Shown one piece after another: positions 14,033-21,213 of a DNA stretch of 21,213 nucleotides (within the stretch, counting starts at the first letter, position 1; each line of letters begins with the position of its first letter). Source of the DNA: Tardiphaga sp. (lineage in GTDB: Bacteria > Pseudomonadota > Alphaproteobacteria > Rhizobiales > Xanthobacteraceae). The notes below the pieces were generated by a model. The model was not told the origin of the DNA and made no database searches. It saw nothing but the letters and a program-made list of their open reading frames with translations. Where the stretch lies: contig JACMOT010000182.1 of the NCBI GenBank assembly GCA_014377915.1, forward strand, positions 1 to 21,213, read 5' to 3'. Both the position numbers and the translations under genes were made by a program.

Positions 14033-16236
14033 GCCCCAATCACCTCGATCGCCGCCAACTGCTGGCGGGTACCGGCGCGCTGGTTGTCAGCTTCTCGTTA
14101 CGGCCGGCGTCTTCACAGCAGCAACCGCCGGTCAAACTGCCGGGCAGCCTTCGCGTGGCGTCGCATCTCGATTCATGGATCCGGATCGACGCTGGCGGCA
14201 GCATCACGGTATTCACCGGCAAGGCTGAGCTCGGGCAGGGTGTCAAAACGGCGATCCAGCAGATCGCCGCCGATCAGCTCGATGTCCCCTTTGCGTCGCT
14301 GACGGTGGTCACCGCCGATACCAGCCGCACCGCCAATGAAGGCTATACCTCCGGCAGCCATTCGATGGACGACAGCGGCACCGCCATTCAGCACGCCGCA
14401 GCCCATGTACGCGGGTTACTGCTCGCGGAGGCCGCGCGGCGCCTGGGGTTGCCGGTTGGCAACCTGCGCACCGAAAACGCTGCCGTGATCGCGCCAGACG
14501 GTACGCGGCTTGGTTACGGCGACCTGGTCGGCGAAGGATTGCACGTGCAGGCCGATCCGACCTGGCCGCTGAAGGACCCGGCCGGCTATACGCTGATCGG
14601 TAAGCCGGTTCCGCGCGTCGACATTCCCGGCAAGCCCACGGGCGCCGCCGCCTATGTCCAGGACATCAGGCTGCCCGGCATGAAGCACGCGCGCGTCGTC
14701 CGACCGCCAAGCTACGGCGCCCGCCTGGTTACGTGCGACGCAGCCGCCATCGAGAAGCTGCCCGGCGTGGTCAAGGTGATCCGAGACGGCGATTTCCTGG
14801 CGGTGGTGGCCGACAAGGAATTCCAGGCCGTCAAGGCGATGATGGCATTGGCCGCCGCCACGACCTGGCGCGAGACAGCCAGTCTGCCGGACCACAACGA
14901 CCTGGCAACAGTGCTGACGCAACTGGGGTCGCAGGACAGCACGATCTTCCAGCGGGGAACGCCTGGCGAGATGCCGGTCACGCTGGAAGCGAGCTACTCG
15001 CGGCCGTACCAGTCGCACGGCTCCATCGGGCCGTCCTGCGCCGTGGCACAAATGGTCGACGGCGCGATGACCGTGTGGACCCATACCCAGGGCGTCTATC
15101 CCGACCGCCAGGCGATCGCGGAAATGCTTCGGGTGCCGCCGGCGCAGGTTCGGCTGATCCATGTCGAGGGCTCCGGCTGCTATGGCCACAACGGCGCCGA
15201 CGACGCGGCGGCTGATGCGGCGTTGATCGCACGCGCGATGCCGGGGGTACCGGTGCGGCTGCAGTGGATGCGGGAGCAGGAGAGCGCGTGGGAGCCGTTC
15301 GGTCCGGCCATGCTGACCAAGCTGAACGCCTCGCTCGGACCCGACGGCAAGATTGCCGACTGGAATTTCGAGGTGTGGAGCAACACCCATTCGATGCGCC
15401 CCGGGGGTGCGGGCTCGCTGCTGGCGGCACAGCACATGGAAAATCCGTTCGCCTTGCCGGCGCCCAAACCCCTCCCGCTACCGGAGGGCGGCGGTGATCG
15501 CAACGCGATCCCGATCTACACATTTGCCAATGCGAAAGTAGTCCATCATTTCATTCCGAAGATGCCGGTCCGTGTTTCGGCGATGCGCGCGCTCGGTGCC
15601 TATCACAACGTGTTCTCGATCGAGAGCTTCATGGATGAGCTCGCGTTGCGGGCAGGGGCGGATCCGGTCGAGTTTCGCCTGAAGCATCTTGACGACCCCC
15701 GCGGCCGTGATGTTGTCGCCAAGGCTGCGGAAGCATTCGGATGGCAGCCGGGCCGAAAACCGCCTCAGGACCGCGGCTATGGCTTCGCGTTCGCGCGCTA
15801 CAAGAACCTCGCGGCCTATTGCGCGATCGCGACCGAGGTCGAAGTCGACCGCGAGACCGGCCGTCCGCGCCTGATCCGTGCCGTCGCCGCGGTCGATGCC
15901 GGGCAGGTGGTCAATCCGGACGGGATCACCAACCAGATCGAAGGGGCCATCATCCAGTCCATGAGCTGGACGCTGTTCGAAGCCGTCACGTTCGACGACA
16001 CCCGCATCACCAGCATCGACTGGCAGACCTATCCGATCCTGCGCTTCAACGCAGTGCCGGACCGGATTGAGGTGCACATCATCAACCGGCCGGGCCAACC
16101 CTTCCTCGGCAGTGGCGAAACCGGGCAGGGACCGGCGGCGGCCTCGATCGGGAACGCCATAGCGCATGCAACCGGGAAGCGGCTGCGGAATCTGCCGCTG
16201 ACACGAAAACGCATCAAGGACGCCATCGATATATGA
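14029..16236 (+). CDS. Tat-exported molybdopterin-binding subunit, IorB/xanthine dehydrogenase family
   Basis: The product is 735 residues. A Tat signal is present at the amino terminus (LDRRQLLAG at 6-14, then a hydrophobic run). The first domain has FTGKAELGQGVKTA and GYTSGSHSMDDSG, both characteristic of isoquinoline 1-oxidoreductase beta-like subunits. Then come molybdopterin-binding segments GSGCYGHNGADDAA, RLQWMREQESAWEPFGP and VRVSAMRALGAYHN. The catalytic Glu is at 697 in GSGETGQGP. It hydroxylates a carbon next to nitrogen or oxidises an aldehyde, using water, in the periplasm as a folded complex with the Fe-S subunit. The substrate is not readable from sequence. It overlaps the 2Fe-2S gene by four bases; the next gene is 87 bp away. 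Maturation factors for the cofactor (XdhC type) are not in this window. Confidence 0.94.
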   Translation: MSPNHLDRRQLLAGTGALVVSFSLRPASSQQQPPVKLPGSLRVASHLDSWIRIDAGGSITVFTGKAELGQGVKTAIQQIAADQLDVPFASLTVVTADTSRTANEGYTSGSHSMDDSGTAIQHAAAHVRGLLLAEAARRLGLPVGNLRTENAAVIAPDGTRLGYGDLVGEGLHVQADPTWPLKDPAGYTLIGKPVPRVDIPGKPTGAAAYVQDIRLPGMKHARVVRPPSYGARLVTCDAAAIEKLPGVVKVIRDGDFLAVVADKEFQAVKAMMALAAATTWRETASLPDHNDLATVLTQLGSQDSTIFQRGTPGEMPVTLEASYSRPYQSHGSIGPSCAVAQMVDGAMTVWTHTQGVYPDRQAIAEMLRVPPAQVRLIHVEGSGCYGHNGADDAAADAALIARAMPGVPVRLQWMREQESAWEPFGPAMLTKLNASLGPDGKIADWNFEVWSNTHSMRPGGAGSLLAAQHMENPFALPAPKPLPLPEGGGDRNAIPIYTFANAKVVHHFIPKMPVRVSAMRALGAYHNVFSIESFMDELALRAGADPVEFRLKHLDDPRGRDVVAKAAEAFGWQPGRKPPQDRGYGFAFARYKNLAAYCAIATEVEVDRETGRPRLIRAVAAVDAGQVVNPDGITNQIEGAIIQSMSWTLFEAVTFDDTRITSIDWQTYPILRFNAVPDRIEVHIINRPGQPFLGSGETGQGPAAASIGNAIAHATGKRLRNLPLTRKRIKDAIDI

Positions 16237-16323
16237 CGGTCCGTGAACAGTGCCGATTCTCTCATGCTGCCGCTTAAAGTGCCGCGCAACTCAGAATGTT
16301 CAACCCAAAGCAGGAAACCTTGA

Positions 16324-17013
16324 ATGAAGATCATCGATCTAAGCCGTGAGCTGCATCACCGAACTCCAACCTATCCGGGGCACCCGCCTGTCATTCACGG
16401 TGTCTGGAAAAGCCACGCGGAGTCCTTCGCTGATTCCGGTGGAGTCTATGGACTTGCATCCATGTTTATTTCGATGCCGGACCACGCTGGAACCCATATC
16501 GATGCCCCCAGCCACTTTGGCAAGACCGGGATTCCGATCAATGAGTACCCGCTGGAAAAATGCATCGTCCCTGGCATCTGCATCGATCTGCGGCACATCG
16601 CGCCGCGCACCGAAATTACGCCAACTGATTTGGAAGGCGCGGTGAAGCGCAGCGGCGTTGACGTTCCGAATGGCGGAACTGTGCTTTTGTGCACTGGACA
16701 TCACGAGCGAACGTTTCCCGGCAAAGATTATGCGACAGAAAACGCCGGCGTGAACGTTGCTGCGACGGAGTGGCTTGCGCGCAAGGGCGTTGTACATTTC
16801 GGCATCGATTCGATGCGGCCGGGTCCCCTGAGCGACGTCAACCTGCTGGTTCACAAGGCATGCCTGGACCTCGACATCACCCATATCGAAAGCCTGTGCA
16901 ACCTCGAGTCCCTTCTCGGCGAAGGGCAATTTACTTTCATTGGCTTGCCTATGAAATGGCGCAATGGCACGGCGTCCCCCATTCGCGCCGTAGCAGTATT
17001 CGATTTTAAATGA
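16324..17013 (+). CDS. Cyclase-family hydrolase, kynurenine formamidase-like (PF04199)
   Basis: The product is 229 residues, the length of KynB-type enzymes. The metal-binding motif is complete: HAGTHID at 54-60 (HxxxHxD: His54, His58, Asp60) followed by APSHF with His64. Later segments include LCTGHHERTFPG, GIDSMRPGP and FTFIGLPMKWRNGTASPIRAVA, typical of the family's end. It would hydrolyse a formamide, cyclic amide or cyclic ester in the cytoplasm. KynB itself and isatin hydrolase are the characterised neighbours; which one it resembles more cannot be judged by eye. The ATG has AGGAAA upstream. Composition is slightly less GC-biased than in the Mo hydroxylase genes. It is a separate, shorter relative of the protein at 4118. 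Confidence 0.92.
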   Translation: MKIIDLSRELHHRTPTYPGHPPVIHGVWKSHAESFADSGGVYGLASMFISMPDHAGTHIDAPSHFGKTGIPINEYPLEKCIVPGICIDLRHIAPRTEITPTDLEGAVKRSGVDVPNGGTVLLCTGHHERTFPGKDYATENAGVNVAATEWLARKGVVHFGIDSMRPGPLSDVNLLVHKACLDLDITHIESLCNLESLLGEGQFTFIGLPMKWRNGTASPIRAVAVFDFK

Positions 17014-17104
17014 CGCGTCTTACGCCGGATCATGACGCGGGCAACCATCGAGACCCAAGAGGGACATTTCGTGTCGAATGCCAGTTCATGCCGCGGACCG
17101 GACC

Positions 17105-17128
17105 GTCACCGCAGTCGGTGGCGGTGAC
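17105..17128 (+). other. Hairpin between cyclase and CocE-type genes
   Basis: GTCACCGC (17105-17112) pairs with GCGGTGAC (17121-17128) across an 8-base loop, in the 141-bp gap upstream of the hydrolase. There is no U-run. It may be a weak terminator, an operator or chance. Confidence 0.3.
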
Positions 17129-17154
17129 CACTTGGTGAAAATGGATGGGCGGGG

Positions 17155-18897
17155 GTGAATTCCGTGTCGAGCGAAATCCGAGACGGCATGCGCGTGCATT
17201 GGGACATCCCAATCGGAATGGACGATGGTGTTGTGCTGCGTGCAGATCTTTTTTGCCCGCTCAATCCGAAGCCGTGTCCGGTGATCTTGTCTTACGGGGC
17301 ATTCGGCAAAGGTCTCGCGTTTCAGGACGGCAACAAAAGCGCTTGGGATCGGATGATTGCCGCGTTTCCCGAGGTGAGAAGAAATTCAAGCGGCAAATAC
17401 CAGGTCTGGGAAGTCGTCGATCCCGAGCGCTGGGTTCCGGATGGCTACGCATGCCTGCGAATTGACGCGCGAGGATCAGGAAACTCACCGGGATTTCTCG
17501 ATCCATGGTCACCTCGCGAAGCCGACGACATCTACCGGTGCATCGAATGGGCGGCGCGTCAGGCGTGGTGCGACGGCAATGTCGGCATGAATGGCATCTC
17601 CTATTTCGCCATCAACCAGTGGCATGTGGCGCAGCTTCAACCGCCTTCCCTCAAGGCAATCTGCGTCTGGGAAGGCGCTGCCGACTGGTACCGCGACATC
17701 ACGCGGCATGGCGGCATTTACTCCGGGTTCATGGAAAACCTGTTTCCCCGCGCGTTTCATCGCGTCCAGTATGGCCTCGGAAATCTCGGGCTGCGAAGTC
17801 GCGTGACTGGGGATCTGATCTCCGGTTCCGAGACGCTTTCGGCAGACGCGCTCAAGGCCAATCGGCGCGACATCGAAGCCTTCATTCTTGAACATCCGTT
17901 CGATGACGAAGCTTGCCGGCAGCGGACGCCGGACTTTGCCAAAATCGACGTGCCGGTGCTAAGCGCAGCGAACTGGGGTGGTCAAGGGTTGCACACCCGC
18001 GGAAACTTTGAGGGCTTTCTCGGCGTCAAGTCCGACCAAAAATGGCTGGAGGTCCACGGCGACGCGCACTGGTCGCACTTCTATTCAGACTATGGCGTGG
18101 CCATCCAGAAGCGCTTTTTTGGTCATTTCCTCAAGGGGGAAGCAACCGGATGGGAGCGTCAACCGCGGGTGCAGTTGCAGATACGCCATCCTGGTGAGGT
18201 TTTTGTCGAACGTCTCGAGGCCGGATGGCCGATTTCCCGCACGCAGTGGACGCCGTATTATCTGCAGCCGGACGACATGACGCTGGGAGCAAAAGAACCA
18301 TCGTCAAGTCAGGAGATTTCTTACGACGCGCTTGGTGGGGGCCTAACGTTTTCGACACCGCCCCTAACGACGCCGCTGGAAATCACCGGCCCCGCCGCCG
18401 TCCGGCTCACTTTATCGTCGTCCACCGCTGATGCCGATGTCTTTGTCGTGCTTCGGGTCTTCGACCCCGATGATCAGGAAGTCACGTTCATCGGATCCAA
18501 TGATCCGCGCACGCCGGTCGCCAATGGCTGGTTGCGTACATCGCATCGCGCCATCGATGCCGAGAAGTCGCTGCCGTACCGGCCGTATCATCCGCATGAA
18601 CAGGCTGATCCGCTGATCCCCGGGTAGCCGGTCGCGCTCGACATCGAGATCTGGCCGACCTCGATCTTTATACCGGTCGGTTACCGTCTCGCGCTGTCCG
18701 TCCGGGGCAGGGACTACGAAAACGAGGGCCCGCCTCTGGCGCTGGACGGTGTCAAATACACGCTCACCGGCGTCGGGCCTTTCATCCACACCCACCGCAC
18801 AGATCGTCCGGAGTCCTTGTTCGGCGGCCGAACCACGCTGCATTGCATGCCGGGTGCGCAGCCGTACATCCTGTTGCCGGTGATTCCGCCGGTGTAA
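17155..18897 (+). pseudogene. CocE/NonD-family alpha/beta hydrolase interrupted by in-frame TAG
   Basis: The frame from GTG 17155 (alternative ATG at 17188) stays open for 490 codons, meets TAG at 18625-18627, and then continues in the same frame for another 89 codons to TAA 18895-18897. The codons after the TAG encode the normal end of the family's carboxy-terminal jelly-roll domain (VALDIEIWPTSIFIPVGYRLAL, continuing to the final IPPV). Before the stop are the hydrolase signatures: DARGSGNSPG (104-113), the nucleophile elbow GMNGISYFA with Ser149, and GDAHWSHFY with a candidate His305. Relatives (PF02129 plus PF08530) cleave esters or amides, such as cocaine esterase. The family context PGEPV suggests GAG changed to TAG, a single-base nonsense change. 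The short product would lack the end of the jelly roll and is probably unstable. A sequencing error or suppression cannot be excluded. Confidence 0.85.
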
Positions 18898-18952
18898 CCA
18901 CCCAGGCGACATCAGGCGTGAACCGACTACAACCAGGATTTGAGGAACCGAT

Positions 18953-19969
18953 ATGCCCATCGACGCCCACGCTCATTACGTGCCGCCCAGCCTGATCGAG
19001 ACCATCGCGGGCCGCGCGTCCGACTTCGGTCTGTCGGTCATCCCGCATCCGACCTCTTGCTCGTGCGCGCTGCATTTCAATTACGGCCTCAAGGTTCGAC
19101 CGTTTTTTCCCAAGCTGATCGAGCCGATCGCCGAGCGGCGCGACGCCATGGCCAAGCAAGGGATCGACCGGCAGATCCTGTCGATGTGGGCTGACATTTT
19201 CGGTCCTGGCCTGCCGCGTGCGACGGCGGTGAAATGGCATCGTTACATGAACGAGAACATGGCGGCGCTGTGCGAGAAGAACCCGGACAGTTTTTCTATG
19301 CTGGCCTCGGTTCCGCTGCCGCATGCGGATGAAGCGGCCAGCGAACTGCATCGCGCGGTCGGCCAGCTCGGCGCCATCGGCGCGGTGATCCCGGCCAATG
19401 TCGATGGGGTCAACCTGGGTGAGCTGAATCTCGACGCATTCTGGCAGGCCGCCGTCGATCTGGACGTCGGCGTCTTCATCCACCCCGTCCAGGCGCAGCC
19501 GCATCCGCGGTCGGCGAAGTTTGCGCTCTCGCAGATCGCGCAATACACCGTCGATACCACGTTCACCGTAGGCTCGCTAATATCGGGTGGGGTGATGGAC
19601 CGGTTTCCGGCGCTGCGGATCATGCTCTCACACGGTGGCGGCACGTTCCCATACCTGACGGGGCGCTTCGACGTCATGCATCAGCGCATGAACCGGGCCG
19701 AGCAGGGCGACGTCGCGCAGGCCGATCCGTCGAGTTACCTGCAGAGATTCTATTACGACACCATCGTCCATGATCCCGTGATCCTGCGCTGGCTGACAGA
19801 CAGGGTTTCGGCCGACCGGGTCGTGCTGGGCAGCGACTATTCCTTTCCGCCGGCGGACCACGATCCGATCCAGACGGCGCGTCGCGCCGGCCTGAGCGCG
19901 GACGAACTGCTGGCAATCTCGGAACGCAATCCGCGCCGGTTATTTCCGCGGTTGCCGCCCCTGGGCTAG
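18953..19969 (+). CDS. Cytoplasmic ACMSD-like amidohydrolase (Amidohydro_2)
   Basis: The product is 338 residues without a signal peptide. It begins MPIDAHAHYVPP with metal ligands His6 and His8; the other ligands are His177 (VFIHP), His227 (SHGGG) and Asp295 (LGSDYSFP). This set is that of 2-amino-3-carboxymuconate semialdehyde decarboxylase (ACMSD) and related decarboxylases of PF04909, which are zinc- or manganese-dependent. The reaction is probably decarboxylation or hydrolysis of an aromatic or ring-opened acid; the substrate is unknown. The ATG has GAGGAA upstream and lies 55 bp after the second stop of the CocE-type gene, so the two are likely co-transcribed. Its last 30 bp overlap the convergent lysR gene. 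It is the cytoplasmic counterpart of the Tat-exported protein at 2157-3245. Confidence 0.92.
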   Translation: MPIDAHAHYVPPSLIETIAGRASDFGLSVIPHPTSCSCALHFNYGLKVRPFFPKLIEPIAERRDAMAKQGIDRQILSMWADIFGPGLPRATAVKWHRYMNENMAALCEKNPDSFSMLASVPLPHADEAASELHRAVGQLGAIGAVIPANVDGVNLGELNLDAFWQAAVDLDVGVFIHPVQAQPHPRSAKFALSQIAQYTVDTTFTVGSLISGGVMDRFPALRIMLSHGGGTFPYLTGRFDVMHQRMNRAEQGDVAQADPSSYLQRFYYDTIVHDPVILRWLTDRVSADRVVLGSDYSFPPADHDPIQTARRAGLSADELLAISERNPRRLFPRLPPLG

Positions 19970-20875
19970 GCCCGGTTTCTTGAGAAAACGGTCGCGCATC
20001 ATCTGGGCGAAGGTGCGCGCCGATGTTGATCGAAAGCTCGACTTCGGCCAGATCAGCGCCGACGTGCGGACTGGGATCGGGTCGCGCAGCGGAATCGCCA
20101 CGTAGCGCTCGGTGGCTAACAAGGCATGCTCGGACACGATCGTCGCGACGGTGCTTTGCGCGATGGCACCGAGCATGACTTCCAGCGAGTTGGTTTCGCA
20201 AACCACCTGCGGCGACGCGCCGACCTGTTCAAAATATTTGTCGATCAGCCGGCGCGTCAGGTAGTTCTGGCTCAACAGCACGAGCGGTTTTCCGTCCAGT
20301 TCCCGAAGCCTGACGTGCTTACGCTTGGCGAACTCGCTGTCAGGTCCGACGACCAGCATGAGCTGCTCTTCGAGGATCGGTTCGACCTCGGTGCCATCGA
20401 GCGCCGTTGGCGCAAAGGCGACTCCCAGATCCAGGGCACCGGCGGCAAGCCGCTGCTCGATTTCCAAGCCGGTCAGTTCGAGAATGCTCAGATGAATTCC
20501 GGGATAGCGCGTGATGAAGCTGCCAAGGATCGATGGCAGCAGGGTCCGGCTGAACGACTGGATCACGCCGATCCGCAATTTTCCGCGAAGCATGCCTTCC
20601 AGTTCGGAAAGGGCATTGCGCCCGGCCTCCAGCTCGCGGATCGCCCGGCTGGCGTAGTTTTTCAGCAGCGTACCGGATTCAGTCAGGCGAACCTGCTTGC
20701 CGATGCGGTCGAACAGGGGGGCGCCCAGTTGCTCTTCGAGTTGCGCGATCTGGTGGGACAATGTCGGCTGGGACACCGACAGGCTTTCGGCAGCCCTCGT
20801 AAAGTGCAGGAAACCGGCAGCCGCCAGGAAGTACTGGATTTGCCGCAGCGTGACGAAGTCCGGAAATCTATCCAT
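19940..20875 (-). CDS. LysR-family transcriptional regulator
   Basis: The product is 311 residues, the usual LysR length. The winged helix-turn-helix is at 8-68: LRQIQYFLAAAGFLHFTRAAESLSVSQPTLSHQI, then QLGAPLFDRIGKQVRLTESG. The effector-binding domain (about 95-300) begins GKLRIGVIQSFSRTLLP and has the two-lobe pattern of CbbR/CynR-type regulators. The ATG at 20875 lacks a strong Shine-Dalgarno sequence. It is divergent from the MFS gene, the standard LysR layout, with inverted repeats at 20883-20912 in between. I infer that it activates the transporter, and possibly its own gene, in response to the transported acid. The 3' end overlaps the convergent amidohydrolase by 30 bp. Confidence 0.95.
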   Translation of the reverse strand: MDRFPDFVTLRQIQYFLAAAGFLHFTRAAESLSVSQPTLSHQIAQLEEQLGAPLFDRIGKQVRLTESGTLLKNYASRAIRELEAGRNALSELEGMLRGKLRIGVIQSFSRTLLPSILGSFITRYPGIHLSILELTGLEIEQRLAAGALDLGVAFAPTALDGTEVEPILEEQLMLVVGPDSEFAKRKHVRLRELDGKPLVLLSQNYLTRRLIDKYFEQVGASPQVVCETNSLEVMLGAIAQSTVATIVSEHALLATERYVAIPLRDPIPVRTSALIWPKSSFRSTSARTFAQMMRDRFLKKPGLAQGRQPRK

Positions 20876-20882
20876 GTGGTTA

Positions 20883-20912
20883 TTCTATCGATAAAATAGA
20901 AAATAGCTATTT
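20883..20912. promoter_or_regulatory. Probable LysR binding region, two palindromes
   Basis: TTCTAT-N7-ATAGAA (20883-20901) is an inverted repeat of the T-N11-A form expected for LysR-type regulators. AAATAG-CTATTT (20901-20912) is a second, perfect 12-bp palindrome adjoining it. The block is strikingly AT-rich within GC-rich DNA, as is common at LysR divergons. It lies 8 to 37 bp ahead of the lysR start and about 55 bp ahead of the MFS start. Confidence 0.6.
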
Positions 20913-20966
20913 CACCTATCAATTCGTTGCTGTTAGGGTGGTCCCATCCGCCGACAAGAGCGGGTT

Positions 20967-21213
20967 ATGGGGGGGATCCACGTGTCATCCGCAACAACTA
21001 AATCCGCAGAATTGCTTTCGCGTCTCGATCGGCTGCCGTTTTCGTCGTGGCATCGCAATTTTTTCATCGTCGCCTTCCTGGGGGTGATGTTCGATGCCGC
21101 CGACTTCGCACTGTTCGGCGCGGCCTTGCCGCCGATTGCCCGCGAATTCGGGCTGGGGCCGGCGCAGGCTGGGTTCCTTGCCACCGTCGGACTGATCGGC
21201 GCCTTTGTAGGTC
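20967..21213 (+). CDS. MFS transporter, amino-terminal part (runs off the window)
   Basis: This is an open frame of about 82 codons reaching the window end without a stop. A short leader (SAELLSRLDRLPFSSWHRN) precedes a first membrane segment (FFIVAFLGVMFDAADFALFGAALPPIA) and the start of a second (AGFLATVGLIGAFVG). The Asp pair in the first helix and the ALPPIAREFGLGPAQAG loop resemble aromatic-acid or metabolite:proton symporters of the major facilitator superfamily. The start could be ATG 20967 or the in-frame GTG 20982, which has the run GGGGGGA at an ideal distance; I keep the ATG but rate the GTG equally likely. It is divergent from the LysR gene and presumably controlled by it. It would import the pathway substrate across the inner membrane. 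Confidence 0.8.
   Translation, partial: MGGIHVSSATTKSAELLSRLDRLPFSSWHRNFFIVAFLGVMFDAADFALFGAALPPIAREFGLGPAQAGFLATVGLIGAFVG

Noticed and set aside
14416..15435. 339-codon minus-strand open frame within the Mo subunit gene
   Set aside because: It is opposite conserved molybdopterin-binding sequence; length alone is expected by chance at this GC content.
18625..18627. Programmed readthrough or pyrrolysine at the TAG
   Set aside because: This family has no known use of it and no suppressor elements are visible; a plain nonsense mutation or sequence error is simpler.
20126..20899. 257-codon plus-strand open frame opposite lysR
   Set aside because: The minus-strand frame has an unmistakable LysR helix-turn-helix and full family length.
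1..21213. CRISPR arrays, tRNA or rRNA genes, riboswitches
   Set aside because: No regularly spaced repeats, cloverleaf-like segments or ribosomal sequence were noticed on reading the window.

Overview
The window is GC-rich DNA, most likely from an alphaproteobacterium of the Bradyrhizobium/Rhodopseudomonas type. Three things suggest this: many Bug (tripartite tricarboxylate) solute receptors, a carboxy-terminal relic of a TPR-containing adenylate cyclase of the kind common in Bradyrhizobium, and dense operons with ATGA stop/start overlaps. This placement is by recognition of protein style only; no search was run.

Layout. 1-656 holds no gene I can recognise, only a possible degraded small ORF. 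657-1163 is a left boundary: the 3' end of an adenylate-cyclase/TPR gene cut off by a 151-bp relic of an IS21-like insertion sequence. From 1302 onward almost everything looks catabolic. A divergent pair follows: on the minus strand a Tat-exported ACMSD-like amidohydrolase and an SDR dehydrogenase (3245 down to 1302), and on the plus strand tetR, a long cyclase-family (PF04199) hydrolase, a Bug receptor, an enolase-superfamily protein, an Ldh-family dehydrogenase and a second Bug receptor (3405-9482). A palindromic operator lies between them. A cupin gene (minus strand, 9512-9916) converges on that operon. It is divergent from a second plus-strand operon (10072-16236) that encodes a secreted LVIVD-repeat protein, a Cys-rich secreted protein of unknown function, a triheme cytochrome c, a 2Fe-2S subunit and a Tat-exported molybdenum hydroxylase subunit. 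There follow a second, shorter cyclase-family hydrolase, a CocE/NonD-type hydrolase interrupted by a single in-frame TAG, and a second, cytoplasmic ACMSD-like amidohydrolase. At the right edge a LysR regulator is divergent from the start of an MFS transporter that runs out of the window.

How the genes may work together (inference). The set of a periplasmic Mo/Fe-S/cytochrome hydroxylase, cyclase-family ring or amide hydrolases, ACMSD-like amidohydrolases or decarboxylases, an SDR and an Ldh-type dehydrogenase, an enolase-superfamily enzyme and carboxylate uptake proteins resembles a peripheral pathway for an aromatic or N-heterocyclic carboxylic acid. The substrate cannot be read from the sequence. 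Three families occur twice (PF04199 hydrolase, ACMSD-like amidohydrolase, Bug receptor), which suggests two related modules placed side by side. No tRNA, rRNA, CRISPR array or intact transposase was seen.
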